DNA of 64,000 nt from Lacticaseibacillus casei DSM 20011 = JCM 1134 = ATCC 393 (GCF_000829055.1 NZ_AP012544.1:2356001-2420000), one strand, 5' to 3'; numbered from the stretch's first letter, positions 52,461 to 62,808 are shown. Made by a program: numbers and translations. The notes: generated from the sequence alone by a model not told the origin.

Positions 52461-55433
52461 CTATCTTGCCAACCCTCGTTCGTCTCTTAACACCTTAAAC
52501 GTCACCCCTGTATCCAGAGCCTCAAAATGCGCCTTCCCAGACCGAAGCTGCAACCGCTCGTGACCACGCAATGCTTCCTCATCAGGATTGGCTTTAGTAT
52601 CCGCAACAAAATAAAGCCGCGTTCCGGCATCTTCCTCATACAAGATCGCCCAGTCAGGATTGTATGTTCCAAGCGGTGTCTTCACCTTGAACCAGTCAGG
52701 CATCTTAATATAGAACCTGACATTATCATCCTGCTCACAGTCCCGCGCGAATTGCTTTTCAGTGTCGGAGTCAGTGACGATGCAATTATAGACGGTTTTC
52801 CCGCCATCAACGGCCACGGCGTTACCTTCTTGTCCGTCGTGGTCCAAATAAGCATAAAGCGTCTCTGTCGTGAATAAGCGCTGTTCGTACTCGTCTCCGG
52901 TCTTTCGGTATTCAATCCCGTCAACCATCAGCTGACGTTTCTCCCAGTTAATCAACTTGGCAGCCTGCGTCATGTAGCTTTGTGGGTTCGCCTCAAACGC
53001 AGCTAAACTATCAACGCCGTTCAATATTTTGGCTAATGTTCGCCGAGTCAATTGTGTCTCATTCTGCAGGAATGTAAGAATATCAGGAAGCTCATATGGC
53101 GTCTGATCACTGCTCGATAGGCGTCGTTCGTGCGGATCATGTATTTCCATCCCGGCAGCAGTATTTTGAATCAGTGCCTTGGAGTAAGTGAAGTTTCCTT
53201 TGTGAGTCGTGATATTATTTAGTTTTTTCACTGCGCGATCAATCAGAGCTTCTGTGTCAAAATGCACACGATAAGTCGTCTTTTCCTTTATCCGGTCCCA
53301 AAGAGCAAGAAAATCATCACTCAGTGCTTCCTTATTCACATCCACCTCATGCCGATCAGCGCGGTTCCGGATTTCTAGAGACTTGACGTGTTTCTCTGCA
53401 ATCGCCAGGACGGGTGCCTCAAATGGTGCATATTCTTCTGGTAGTTCTATTTGCTTATTCTTAATCGCACTTCTTAGCTTATCAGTGGCCTTGTGAGCGG
53501 TGTTCAAAAAGCCATCGTCTGTTAAGGCTTGCACTAGAGCTTTGGAACGTTTTTTACCGAGCACTTCTTGTTCACCAGTAAATTCGTCTTTACTCAGAAC
53601 AATCGTTGCAAATGTGTCAGGCCCAAATACGCCGAACTTAACACCATCGTCGGCATATTCTTTCTGTAAGGTCTCGGCAAAGTCTTTATAGCTCTCGTTC
53701 GCCATCACCGTCAGCGTATTGACTTCGAAACCAGGGATTCGCCGCCCGGATTGATCAACAGCAATGCGCAGACCACGACCCACTTTTTGTCGCTTAGTCA
53801 TCGTGTCCTTCGTGTCCGCCAACGTACAGATCTGAAAAATATTAGGATTATCCCAGCCTTCACGAAGCGCGGAGTGAGAAAAGACGAAACGTAATTTGTT
53901 AACGCTTGCCACCGCCCCAGTATCGGGATCGTATGTTGTCAGTAACCCCTCTTTGTCTTTCATAATCATACTGTACGTTGATTCATCCGCTGCCGTATCT
54001 CCACGCGTATTTTTGAAGCGTTTCTTACCGTCACGCGAAAAATATCCATCATGTACTTCTGAGACTGGCACCTTGGCATCACGGAGGCCGCTAAATTTTT
54101 TGGAATGAATTAAGGCGTTATATTCTTCTTCGAAGATCTTCGCATACTTACCAAGACTCGTGGTGCCATCATCGTTGTATTCACGGTAGTTCTCGACCTT
54201 ATCCAAGAAAAACAGGCTGAGCACCTTTACTGGAATCTTGGCCTTCTGAAAGCGCAGTTCCTTCTCTAAGTGTTCCTGGATTGTCTGTTTGATTTGGTCG
54301 CGTTTCAAAGCTTCATCTTCTGCATTCGAAGAGGCTAAGGTTATCTCACTTGGCTCGCCAGAAAAATAGACGGTTTCAGCCCCCGGAGTCGTATCTATAT
54401 CAGTGACAAATCCAACTTTACTGTATGTCTGAAGTTTAGTCTTGCTGGCAATATCCGTATCCTTCTTCACGGTTATGATTGCCTTATCAGCGTCTTGTTT
54501 AGTCTTCTTATAGACCTCAATTCGGGCAGAGATAGCGCCTTTCTTATTGCTCGTACTTACGAGACGCAAATATGCTCGATTGCCGTCCTCATCCATCTGG
54601 ACACCAGAAACCTCAATTTGTTTAACCAATTGTTGGTCATACGCCTCTACCGGCCCTAGTCGGTAAATAGTTGGATAACTTTCCTTGTGAGTGGCTGAGT
54701 ACCTGAAACCAATACAAGGATTGAGCCTATTAATCGCAGCCTTCGAATTGGGAGTCCCATCTACCGACTGTGGTTCGTCAATAATCAATATAGGCCTGGT
54801 CTGTGCCAGAAAGTCAATCGGACGATCACCACCCAGCTTGTCGTTCTCCTGATTCATGACGTTAGTATCCTTATTGAACGCTTGAATGGTCGTGATCATG
54901 ATTTGAATGTTGCTGGAGCTTGCAAACTCCCTCACTCGGTTGAGATCATTGCTGGAATAGACAAATGAGTCATAGATTGCACCATTGTATTGCGATGATA
55001 GATAACCACGCGTTATCTCGATAGACTTCTGCACCCCTTCACGTATGGCCACCGAGGGTACCACAATGATAAACTTCAAGAAGCCGTATTGTTTATTGAG
55101 CTCAAGAATCGTCTTCAAATAAACTAGCGTCTTCCCTGTGCCAGTCTCCATTTCAATATTGAAAGACGGGAATTGTTTATTCTCGCCCGTCAGTTCATCA
55201 TCTGGGGCAATTCCGTTGCTAATCTGAATCTGCTGCATGTTCTTAATTAATTCAGCACGAGTAATATTGACGCTGTTGCCGACCCCAATCCCGTCTTCAG
55301 AAAAGAATGCGCCTTGTGCGTTTGAATTCGACAAAGTGAAGTTAGCTTGCCGAACCGTTTGACCTTTAAATAATAGGGTGGCAGCTTGGACTGCTTGAAG
55401 CTGGTACTCCAGCTCATCAAACTTAATCTTCAT
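52461..55433 (-). CDS. Type III restriction enzyme Res subunit
   Basis: A 990-residue helicase-nuclease. Walker A is EMETGTGKTLVYLKT near residue 95, Walker B ILIIDEPQSVDG near 216, with SATHKESYP and the late helicase motif KRQKVGRGLRIAVDQ. The C-terminal nuclease site is YNPDWAILYEEDAG then YFVADTKA, a PD-(D/E)XK core. With the Mod subunit upstream it cleaves DNA lacking the cognate methyl mark. The ATG at 55433 has GGGGG 8 bases upstream; it starts 12 bases after mod ends. Confidence 0.92.
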   Translation of the reverse strand: MKIKFDELEYQLQAVQAATLLFKGQTVRQANFTLSNSNAQGAFFSEDGIGVGNSVNITRAELIKNMQQIQISNGIAPDDELTGENKQFPSFNIEMETGTGKTLVYLKTILELNKQYGFLKFIIVVPSVAIREGVQKSIEITRGYLSSQYNGAIYDSFVYSSNDLNRVREFASSSNIQIMITTIQAFNKDTNVMNQENDKLGGDRPIDFLAQTRPILIIDEPQSVDGTPNSKAAINRLNPCIGFRYSATHKESYPTIYRLGPVEAYDQQLVKQIEVSGVQMDEDGNRAYLRLVSTSNKKGAISARIEVYKKTKQDADKAIITVKKDTDIASKTKLQTYSKVGFVTDIDTTPGAETVYFSGEPSEITLASSNAEDEALKRDQIKQTIQEHLEKELRFQKAKIPVKVLSLFFLDKVENYREYNDDGTTSLGKYAKIFEEEYNALIHSKKFSGLRDAKVPVSEVHDGYFSRDGKKRFKNTRGDTAADESTYSMIMKDKEGLLTTYDPDTGAVASVNKLRFVFSHSALREGWDNPNIFQICTLADTKDTMTKRQKVGRGLRIAVDQSGRRIPGFEVNTLTVMANESYKDFAETLQKEYADDGVKFGVFGPDTFATIVLSKDEFTGEQEVLGKKRSKALVQALTDDGFLNTAHKATDKLRSAIKNKQIELPEEYAPFEAPVLAIAEKHVKSLEIRNRADRHEVDVNKEALSDDFLALWDRIKEKTTYRVHFDTEALIDRAVKKLNNITTHKGNFTYSKALIQNTAAGMEIHDPHERRLSSSDQTPYELPDILTFLQNETQLTRRTLAKILNGVDSLAAFEANPQSYMTQAAKLINWEKRQLMVDGIEYRKTGDEYEQRLFTTETLYAYLDHDGQEGNAVAVDGGKTVYNCIVTDSDTEKQFARDCEQDDNVRFYIKMPDWFKVKTPLGTYNPDWAILYEEDAGTRLYFVADTKANPDEEALRGHERLQLRSGKAHFEALDTGVTFKVLRDERGLAR

Positions 55434-55445
55434 TACAAGCACCCC

Positions 55446-57305
55446 CTATATCGACTGAATATCTGCATATTGAAAACCCGCATCGTTTAAAATTTCAATC
55501 GCGTTTAGTTTTTCACTATCGTCTTTAAAACCATTGTCTTGAAATACAACCGTAGCCCGTTCCATGTTAGAACGACGAAAGTCGTCAGCGACTGCAGCAG
55601 CAGTAGATAACGTAATTGTTTGATTACCAAGAACAACATAAAGTACGCCACCGGCGACAATGTACAGATCAGCGCCATCAATGTGCTGATCTTCAACTGG
55701 ATAGCTAAGATCTAGTCCTTGTTTTAGTATAACTTCAGTTAGGATATCGTCATTAGAGCGACCCGGTATAAAATTATCTTCTAAAAGATTGATGTTGGAA
55801 ACCGAAGATTCCGTATTCCACTGTGCAAAATTTGATTCTGAAATCGAATAAACCCTAAAGCCTCGGTCAAAAACAGCTTTAGAATTTTCTTTGGCAATCG
55901 TTGTCCCTGCAATTCTAATTCGTTCTTCACCAATTTCGGTTAATTTATGATAACCGGCCTTATAGGCTCCACTGCCTGCATCTAGTTCTTCAGCGATTTG
56001 TACTAAAATAAATCTTCTCTGCCCATGATCTTCAGCATTTAATTCCATTACTGCCTGTGCTGTGGTTGCACTTCCTGAAAAGAAATCCATAACTATTGCA
56101 TTCTTCGAATTCGACCATATTAGAAATCTCTTAATCAACGCAACTGGCTTAGGGTAATCAAATACCTTAAATCCAAACATGCTCATTAACTCTTTAGTAC
56201 CAGTCTTCGTTGTCCCTGCATCCAGTAGAATAGAACTCGGTGTCTTTACATCACCTTTTGCTATTCTTTCTTTGTAAAACATCTTCCTCTTGGGGGCGGA
56301 ATCTCCGCGAAGTCCAAATGCGATTCTTCCATCAGCAAGTAATTCTTTGAAAGTCTTCTCATTGTATGCCCAAATACGTCCATTCACGGGCATATATGAC
56401 TCGCCTGTTGCTGGATTCACAATGGGATAAACTGTTGCGCCACCGGTATGGTTTGCATCAATTGGAACTAATTTCCATGGTCCTCTCGGATCATCGTCCG
56501 GGTTGCTGTACTCAGTTGGATCAATTGGATCTCCACCAAAATCTAAGTTACTTTTAGATTTTGCAAATATCAAAGTGTGATTATGGTTTAGGGAAATTTC
56601 ATGATCGTTAGAAATGGACGTGCGCGACTGCCAAATAACGTCGTTTAGAAAATTTTGCTCACCAAAAATCTCGTCCATCATCTTTTTTAGATTGGCTTGT
56701 TCACCATCATCAATGCTGACAAAGATCACGCCGTCATCTCTCAAAAAAGTTTGCGCCAATTTCAACCGACTATACATCATGTTTAACCAATCAGTGTGGA
56801 ACTTTCCATTTGACTCTGTATTGGTTGCGTAATGTGAACCCAAAGAATCAGTCTGGTTAGTCTCAGCCAGATAAGAATCTGTATCAGTGGTGAAGTCATC
56901 GTGATACACAAAATCCTTGCCCGTGTTGTAAGGTGGATCAATATAGATTACCTTCACCTTGTGAGCGTAACTCTTCTGAATAATCTTTAGAGCGTCTAAG
57001 TTATCTCCCTCAATGTAGATATTGCCTGTATTCTCCCAGTCTAACGAAGATTGTTTCTGCGGCAGGAGTGTCTTCATCGTTGGCTGTTGAGCGGTTTGCA
57101 TTGCGGCAAGTTTCCCATGCCACGTAAACTTATACTTCTCTTCAGATTCATCCACCTCTTCACCGAGAATCGTTTTCAACACGTCAAAATCAATCTTTCC
57201 CTCAGTAACAACCTCCGGGAAAAGGGCCTTTAATTGATTAATATTCTCTTCTGTGAGATTAGATGAAGTTCCCTCCATTGGCTTAAAGCTACGATCATTT
57301 GTCAT
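55446..57305 (-). CDS. Type III DNA methyltransferase Mod subunit
   Basis: A 619-residue adenine methyltransferase giving sequence recognition to the type III enzyme. Motif IV is VIYIDPPYNTGKDF near residue 120, and motif I is DFFSGSATTAQAVMEL near 407, the order expected for beta-class Mod proteins. The region between and around holds the target recognition domain. The ATG at 57305 (MTNDRSFKP) has AGGGAG upstream and is 13 bases after the DUF4391 gene. The recognition site cannot be predicted here. Confidence 0.92.
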   Translation of the reverse strand: MTNDRSFKPMEGTSSNLTEENINQLKALFPEVVTEGKIDFDVLKTILGEEVDESEEKYKFTWHGKLAAMQTAQQPTMKTLLPQKQSSLDWENTGNIYIEGDNLDALKIIQKSYAHKVKVIYIDPPYNTGKDFVYHDDFTTDTDSYLAETNQTDSLGSHYATNTESNGKFHTDWLNMMYSRLKLAQTFLRDDGVIFVSIDDGEQANLKKMMDEIFGEQNFLNDVIWQSRTSISNDHEISLNHNHTLIFAKSKSNLDFGGDPIDPTEYSNPDDDPRGPWKLVPIDANHTGGATVYPIVNPATGESYMPVNGRIWAYNEKTFKELLADGRIAFGLRGDSAPKRKMFYKERIAKGDVKTPSSILLDAGTTKTGTKELMSMFGFKVFDYPKPVALIKRFLIWSNSKNAIVMDFFSGSATTAQAVMELNAEDHGQRRFILVQIAEELDAGSGAYKAGYHKLTEIGEERIRIAGTTIAKENSKAVFDRGFRVYSISESNFAQWNTESSVSNINLLEDNFIPGRSNDDILTEVILKQGLDLSYPVEDQHIDGADLYIVAGGVLYVVLGNQTITLSTAAAVADDFRRSNMERATVVFQDNGFKDDSEKLNAIEILNDAGFQYADIQSI

Positions 57306-57318
57306 AATGTTCTCCCTG

Positions 57319-58023
57319 TTAGTTTGACAATAATTGATTAAGTAATTTTTTCTTCTCAGCAAGCTTTAGCTGCAATTCAACTCTCAAATTAAGCTGGTCT
57401 TCTTTCATGACTTCATCATGAAGCGTCTCGATCTCAGCCTGCAAACGCAAAACTTCAGAGTAACTCTTAATATCGATGTCCATCGGTGATTTATTAAAAT
57501 TGGCTTGAAGTGTCACCGATAAGACCCGATTTTGAATTCCCTTATAATATTCAAAGAGCGTTGTTCCAGGTTCTTTTGTAGGGACCAGCATTGAATCCAT
57601 AAAATGATTGCTCAGGATGCTTGAAATCACGACTCGTTCTATGCCCATCTCATGAGCCTTGCCATAACTATATTCTGCAACACCAACTGTGATTCGATTG
57701 TCAAGGTCAAAGAAAATGATTAGTGGATACGGAATAGCAGAATTAATCTGGCGAAATATTGCTTCTTCTCGGTCACTGTTCCTGACCCGGACGTAGAACA
57801 CTTCGATTTCTTCAACTGGTGTCTCACCATCATTAGTAATCGTAAATCCGCTATTATTCGGCCGCACACTACTCAACCAATAGACCGTGTCGACATCTGA
57901 CTGTATCAGTCCTTGCCCCTTTGATGATGACATATGTTCATAAAACTGACGCTTAGGAACGTTTCGGTTGATTATTGTCGGCTGCGGAAGGCGCAATATC
58001 TTAATTAGATCACTTGTTTCCAT
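57319..58023 (-). CDS. DUF4391-family protein
   Basis: A 234-residue protein that fits DUF4391: RNVPKRQFYEHMS, VYWLSSVRPNNSGFTI, EEIEVFYVRVRN and FRQINSAIPYPLIIFF, with a charged coiled-coil end. Its biochemical role is unknown. The family occurs between an SNF2-type helicase and Mod/Res genes, which is the arrangement here: it overlaps the helicase gene by 14 bases and mod follows after 13. It may be an adaptor within that complex. GGAGG precedes the ATG at 58023. Confidence 0.75.
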   Translation of the reverse strand: METSDLIKILRLPQPTIINRNVPKRQFYEHMSSSKGQGLIQSDVDTVYWLSSVRPNNSGFTITNDGETPVEEIEVFYVRVRNSDREEAIFRQINSAIPYPLIIFFDLDNRITVGVAEYSYGKAHEMGIERVVISSILSNHFMDSMLVPTKEPGTTLFEYYKGIQNRVLSVTLQANFNKSPMDIDIKSYSEVLRLQAEIETLHDEVMKEDQLNLRVELQLKLAEKKKLLNQLLSN

Positions 58024-61000
58024 CGATGGCCTCCTTAACAATCAAAAATGAAATCAGTTCAAAGTCGCTTTCCTGTGCAACTGCTTCGGCAGCATCCATA
58101 GCAGTCCCACCTGGGGTAAAGAGCGAATTAATGCCCACCTCAATTTTCTTTCCTTTAATTGACTGGATTGCCTCATTCAGCAGTTCAGAGTAGTGACTCA
58201 TATCGCGTCCACCATTGGTCTCGGCATTAAAACGCGTAACTACGTCCTCTAAAATACTAGTTTGGCCCAGACACAAACGTTTAAAGTAATCAAGAATCTG
58301 CTTTGCATACATGTAATTTAACTTCACTTCTCCGTCCGTCGACATGTATACCAGCAAGAATGGGGCAAGACTATTATCCTGACGTTGCGTCTCCCCAGAT
58401 TGACGCAACACAAGAATTGCTCCGGGTACTGCTTCATTTAATAGGCTTGCAGAGGTGACCGCGTACATCCCCTTGGGAGCGCGGTTTAACTCTGCTTCAT
58501 GTTCCTTTAAAGCTCCCGTCAAATCCTGTTTGAACTCATTGAAAGTTAAATCTGTGATTGAGATGGAGCCATTCATGTCTTCGAGATCCACCACCTCATT
58601 CTGCAATTGTTGTAGCTGTTCTCGCCGATAATCGAGGTCCGTATGTTCGCGTTCAGTCTGAAGGACATTATCATCCCCAGTCGCAGACACGTCCAACAGC
58701 GTCATTCTGCTCCGCACCCTGTCTTCCAAATCAAGGTAGACGTCAAGATCAACATCTGGCCAGAAATTAACAAGTTGAATTTGAGAATTCTTGGATCCGA
58801 TGCGATCGATTCGACCAAAGCGCTGAATGATTCGCACCGGATTCCAATGAATGTCATAGTTTACGAGGTAGTCCGCGTCCTGCAAGTTTTGGCCTTCAGA
58901 GATAGCATCGGTAGCAATCAGGACATCAATTTCTTCTGGTGCACGTCTATCGTTGGCATCGCGCTGCTTCGCTAACGGGGCGAAGTTAAGCAGTATATCG
59001 TTCATGTCCGTTACTTTCACGCCAGCCATATTTGTCTTATTCTTCGACTGACCGCCTGTAATCAACGCTGTATTAAGTCCGTACTTTGTTTTGATAGTTC
59101 CCGCTAAATTATCGTACAAATAAGCGGCTGTATCCGCGAAAGCCGTGAAAATAATAATCTTCTTATTATTGGCGTTGAGCGGGTGCTGCCATTTTTCTTC
59201 CATCAGTCCGTATAAATCAGCAAGTTTTGCATCGTTCTCTGGTTTAACTGTGGTTGCATCGTTTGCAAGGTTTCGAAGAATGTTTCGATCATCCTCGAGA
59301 TCCTGACGCCAGCGAATTCTATCAATATCACCTATTAAGATTTTGACCTTTTTACCTACCGCTTCAGCATCAAACGCATCCGCGATATCGTCATCATCTT
59401 CGAAAGCCGTGATGCTAGCCAGTTCGTCAACGTTCTGGTTAGCCTCATCAATTTTTCTGATTGCATCGTCAACGGAATCCAGCATTCTCTGAAGTGTCAG
59501 CCCAAATGAATTGACTGAACTTTCAAGCCGCTTCAATAAGTTGGTTCGAATTAAGCCCGTTAAGGCCTGCTCACGATCTTCTTGCCGGAATGTGGCATTG
59601 CCTCTTCCAGTCTTAGTATCGTAAAGAGCGGCATACTTAGCCTTTTTATTCGGCATAACGTATGCCATTGGCTGAAATAATGCTAACCGCAACCGTCCAA
59701 TCGATTCGTACGTATCGTTGAGTGGCGGGAACTGTCCTGATAAATCGATTTGAGACTTGATGGTCTTTGGTCGTAGTCGTATTGGAAAGCTGCCGAGTGC
59801 GGCAGAATCATAGAATTTTTCAATATGCTTCCGACTACGGGCAATCGTAAATCTATCTAGTATCTCAAAATAGCCAGGATTAACCATGTCTAGGAAACGC
59901 TGGGTGGTGCGCTTGCTCGGCTGAAGTAGTGACCACTCGTTAAAACGCGTTTGAGCGCGACGCAACTCCTCGTCGATATTTGCAACCCCGTACTTCCGTA
60001 GTGCATGCTCGTCGCCCTCTGTAATGAAGCTAATCTGGTTTTTAATGTCATTCATGCGATTGTTGACCGGTGTTGCTGATAGCATCAGTACCTTCGTTTT
60101 TGTGCCTTGCTTGATAATGTCTTCCATCAAACGCTCATAGCGACTCTGACGGCCATCGTAATGATTATTGTTACGGAAATTATGTGACTCATCAATCACG
60201 ACAAGATCATAATTCGCCCAGTTCAACGTGGACAAATTGATATCCCCAGAATAGCCTGAGGTACGACTTAAATCGGTATGATTCAGAACGTCAAAGCCAA
60301 ATCGGTCAGCAGCCAGAAAGTTCGTCTTAGTGTTCTGCGTCCACGTCACCCAGTTCTCGCGTAAACGTTTCGGTGCCAGTACCAAGACGCGATCGTTTCT
60401 CAATTCGTAATACTTAATAACTGCTAGGGCTGAGAAGGTCTTCCCCAAGCCAACCGAATCCGCTAACAGTGCACCGTTGTACTTCTCTAGTTTTTCAATC
60501 AGGCCAACAACACCATCTCGCTGAAATGGATACAGGGCATTCCACACCTTTGTCTCTTTGAAACCGGTACCCTTTCGAATGATATTGTCTTCGTCTAATT
60601 CGTCAAGGCGATCGTTAAATAAATGGTAGAGCGACACGAAATAGAGCCACTCCGGGCTCTTCTCCTGTGCCATTTTTTGAATCCTATCGATGACCGACTG
60701 GTCAACTGAGACAGTTTTGCTTTTGTCGTTCCAGGCTGCATTAAACGAGTCTGTCATGCTCGCATTCACCTCAGACAGATTCATTAATGCTGTCATTGGC
60801 GTAAGATTGCTCGACTCCGTTAAACCGATACCATCACCCGTAAAGCTAAAAGTGCTCTGAATGACAAAGGAGCTTGCACCCTCTGTATTACCATTGAGAA
60901 TCAACATCGGGGCCATTGTCGTTTGCCCTTTAATCTTCTTGAACTCAATCTTTCGTTTAATCATCTTTGAAATATCTTTAGCGATGGACGCATTCATCAT

Positions 61001-61294
61001 CTGATTGCGAAGTCGAATCTCATAATTATTGCCAGCAATCTGATTCCGTTTCTGGGCAATCTCATAACGCCGTAAATAATCAGATACTGGTTGTTCAAAA
61101 ATATCTTCGATGAGGATGATCCTAACCCGACTCAAATTTCTAAGCTGATCCATCAACGCATTTAAGGCAAAGATAGAAAAGGCTGGCGTTACAATGTCTA
61201 GGGAACTCCCTGAGGCAATACTGGTCTGCAACAAATGTAGAACAGTATTGTCACCTTGATTTGTAATAACTTTAACTGGGTTACTCTCTGACAT
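58010..61294 (-). CDS. SNF2-type helicase with PLD-like N-terminal region
   Basis: A 1094-residue protein. The N-terminal about 200 residues look like a phospholipase D-type fold (VKIIEDIFEQP-like strand seen as RIILIEDIFEQPVSDYLRRY; SSFVIQSTFSFTGDGIGL then ESSNLTP), but no HxK catalytic pair is visible. The SNF2 motor has Walker A LLADSVGLGKTFSALAVI near 278, DEAD-box equivalent VVIDESHNFRN near 365, SATPVNNR, and later VNYDIHWNPVRIIQRFGRID. A C-terminal extension follows. AGAGG is 7 bases before the ATG. It heads the tightly packed defence gene row. Confidence 0.85.
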   Translation of the reverse strand: MSESNPVKVITNQGDNTVLHLLQTSIASGSSLDIVTPAFSIFALNALMDQLRNLSRVRIILIEDIFEQPVSDYLRRYEIAQKRNQIAGNNYEIRLRNQMMNASIAKDISKMIKRKIEFKKIKGQTTMAPMLILNGNTEGASSFVIQSTFSFTGDGIGLTESSNLTPMTALMNLSEVNASMTDSFNAAWNDKSKTVSVDQSVIDRIQKMAQEKSPEWLYFVSLYHLFNDRLDELDEDNIIRKGTGFKETKVWNALYPFQRDGVVGLIEKLEKYNGALLADSVGLGKTFSALAVIKYYELRNDRVLVLAPKRLRENWVTWTQNTKTNFLAADRFGFDVLNHTDLSRTSGYSGDINLSTLNWANYDLVVIDESHNFRNNNHYDGRQSRYERLMEDIIKQGTKTKVLMLSATPVNNRMNDIKNQISFITEGDEHALRKYGVANIDEELRRAQTRFNEWSLLQPSKRTTQRFLDMVNPGYFEILDRFTIARSRKHIEKFYDSAALGSFPIRLRPKTIKSQIDLSGQFPPLNDTYESIGRLRLALFQPMAYVMPNKKAKYAALYDTKTGRGNATFRQEDREQALTGLIRTNLLKRLESSVNSFGLTLQRMLDSVDDAIRKIDEANQNVDELASITAFEDDDDIADAFDAEAVGKKVKILIGDIDRIRWRQDLEDDRNILRNLANDATTVKPENDAKLADLYGLMEEKWQHPLNANNKKIIIFTAFADTAAYLYDNLAGTIKTKYGLNTALITGGQSKNKTNMAGVKVTDMNDILLNFAPLAKQRDANDRRAPEEIDVLIATDAISEGQNLQDADYLVNYDIHWNPVRIIQRFGRIDRIGSKNSQIQLVNFWPDVDLDVYLDLEDRVRSRMTLLDVSATGDDNVLQTEREHTDLDYRREQLQQLQNEVVDLEDMNGSISITDLTFNEFKQDLTGALKEHEAELNRAPKGMYAVTSASLLNEAVPGAILVLRQSGETQRQDNSLAPFLLVYMSTDGEVKLNYMYAKQILDYFKRLCLGQTSILEDVVTRFNAETNGGRDMSHYSELLNEAIQSIKGKKIEVGINSLFTPGGTAMDAAEAVAQESDFELISFLIVKEAIDGNK

Positions 61295-61411
61295 ACGCTT
61301 ACCTCTTTCCGACTAATTTCTACTTGTTGGTGTAAACACTAATATGTGCTCGGTACGCGACCCATTGAATATCGGGAAGTACAATTCACAACAGAATGCA
61401 AACCCGAGTAT

Positions 61412-61624
61412 TTATTTTCGGTTCTCGGACTTAATACTAACGATGTCGCCGATATCAACATTTAGAGCTTCACCAATTTTAATGAGTGACTCCATCGAAA
61501 CAGGCTGATCTTTTCCTAACTTTGCGATGACATTTGCGCTCACACCAGCTTGCTCTTTCAACTGTGTTTTATTGATGTCTTGGTCAATTAAGGTCTTCCA
61601 GAGTCCTTTATATGAAATCGTCAT
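61412..61624 (-). CDS. XRE-family helix-turn-helix regulator
   Basis: A small Cro/CI-type DNA-binding protein of about 70 residues (NKTQLKEQAGVSANVIAKLG, then MESLIKIGEALNVDIGDIVS). It lies 117 bases upstream of the helicase gene on the same strand and probably controls the defence genes, or the divergent ICE regulatory genes, through the gap to its right. GAGGTGGC precedes two adjacent ATGs; the second (61624) has better spacing. Confidence 0.85.
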   Translation of the reverse strand: MTISYKGLWKTLIDQDINKTQLKEQAGVSANVIAKLGKDQPVSMESLIKIGEALNVDIGDIVSIKSENRK

Positions 61625-61627
61625 CAT

Positions 61628-61955
61628 GCCACCTCACTTATCATTTTAGTATATCATTAACTAGCAATATTAGCTCACGGATTCGTGATGTAACCTTTTA
61701 TTTTATGTAGAAATATTTGCATATTGGATTCCCATGTACCTCATCCGATTTAGAATCGATTAAATCTATAAAAATATTCAGCTCGGCTGCGCTGTGACCA
61801 TGAATCCAAGCGCATATTTAGCTCACTGTAACGTGTTACCAACAGGAACACCGTTTTAGTAAATGGGGCGCATTGAATTGGATCCTCACCAATGCTGGCT
61901 CTATCGCAGTATCTGTTACGCTGTATCTCAACCCGGTTCTATAGGTTACGCACTC
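61628..61955. other. Regulatory gap between XRE gene and ICE control genes, no gene seen
   Basis: About 330 bases with no credible frame. It contains TATACT about 20 bases before the XRE start and a dyad GATTTAGAATCGATTAAATC near 61750, both possible regulatory sites. Confidence 0.4.
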
Positions 61956-61990
61956 AAACCATCGGCATTTTTACCGATGGTTTTTATTTT
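61956..61990 (+). terminator. Terminator upstream of the sigma-like gene
   Basis: AAACCATCGG pairs with CCGATGGTTT and is followed by TTATTTT. It lies about 100 bases before the next start and may end a leader transcript. Confidence 0.8.
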
Positions 61991-62087
61991 GTGTCATTTA
62001 CACAAAAATATATTGAAACCGGTTTCACATCTCGATTTTTTTTCGTCTGTTATTAAGAAGAGCTCAAAATATTAGGAGGTTATCACG

Positions 62088-62486
62088 ATGAGTAGCGAAC
62101 GTGAAGTGTCAAAGATGTTCATCAGGTATGTTCAAGACGGGTTAAGAAACGAACGCATCGATCGATACCGCGCCGGTCTTAGACTGATTAATACAACACC
62201 GCTTGAAGACTGGCTACTTGAAGAAATCCGGGAGCCTTACCATCTCCAAGATTTCACCTTGACCCTTGAGGAAATTGCAGAGTTGGAGAATTTTGTTGAC
62301 GACGAGCGGTTGTCAAAGGCCGTCGCAACTCTTTCAACAGCTGATAAGATGGTTTTGTATCAGTATTACTACGATGAACTCAACGACGTGGAAATCGGTA
62401 GTCAGGTAGGTATAACTAGCCAAGGAGCAAATAAGCGCAGGCGGCGCGCATTGCAAAGGATTAAGGCAGCATACGAAAATATGTAG
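62088..62486 (+). CDS. Sigma-70 region 4-like ICE regulator
   Basis: A 132-residue protein whose C-terminus is a sigma region 4-type helix-turn-helix (LSTADKMVLYQYYYDELNDV, EIGSQVGITSQGANKRRRRA). It corresponds in place to Orf7-type regulators of Tn916-like elements, which help switch on excision and transfer genes. AGGAGG is well placed before the ATG. It is followed by the Orf8-like gene. Confidence 0.8.
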   Translation: MSSEREVSKMFIRYVQDGLRNERIDRYRAGLRLINTTPLEDWLLEEIREPYHLQDFTLTLEEIAELENFVDDERLSKAVATLSTADKMVLYQYYYDELNDVEIGSQVGITSQGANKRRRRALQRIKAAYENM

Positions 62487-62506
62487 CGCGTGCGGAGGAG
62501 TATTCA

Positions 62507-62779
62507 ATGCATTACACACAGATCGATAACCTGATCCCGGTTATCTTGGCAGCGCAGGGTGGAGATGATGAGGCAATGTCCCAACTACTAATAATGTTCA
62601 ATCACGACTTCAACCGTGAGGCGGCATTTGGAAAAAGCTATGTCGATCCGGATTTGAAGCAAGAACTTCAAATTAAATTTGTGTACATCGTCAAACACTT
62701 CGACGTTGAAAAGCATTTGGCAGAGTCGTCCACAAACTCAAGTCGGAAACTCAAGTTCACGTCATTAAATAATAATTAA
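62507..62779 (+). CDS. Orf8-like small helix-turn-helix protein
   Basis: A 90-residue protein (LIPVILAAQGGDDEAMSQLL, DPDLKQELQIKFVYIVKHFD) resembling the Tn916 Orf8/HTH_16 type that pairs with the sigma-like protein. GGAGGAG precedes the ATG. A terminator follows. Confidence 0.7.
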   Translation: MHYTQIDNLIPVILAAQGGDDEAMSQLLIMFNHDFNREAAFGKSYVDPDLKQELQIKFVYIVKHFDVEKHLAESSTNSSRKLKFTSLNNN

Positions 62780-62808
62780 TTTCGGATATGGTTTCATTTC
62801 CGAACTCA

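Noticed and set aside
61730-61790. Dyad GATTTAGAATCGATTAAATC as a definite operator
   Set aside because: Short AT-rich dyads are common by chance; kept only as a note within the intergenic entry.
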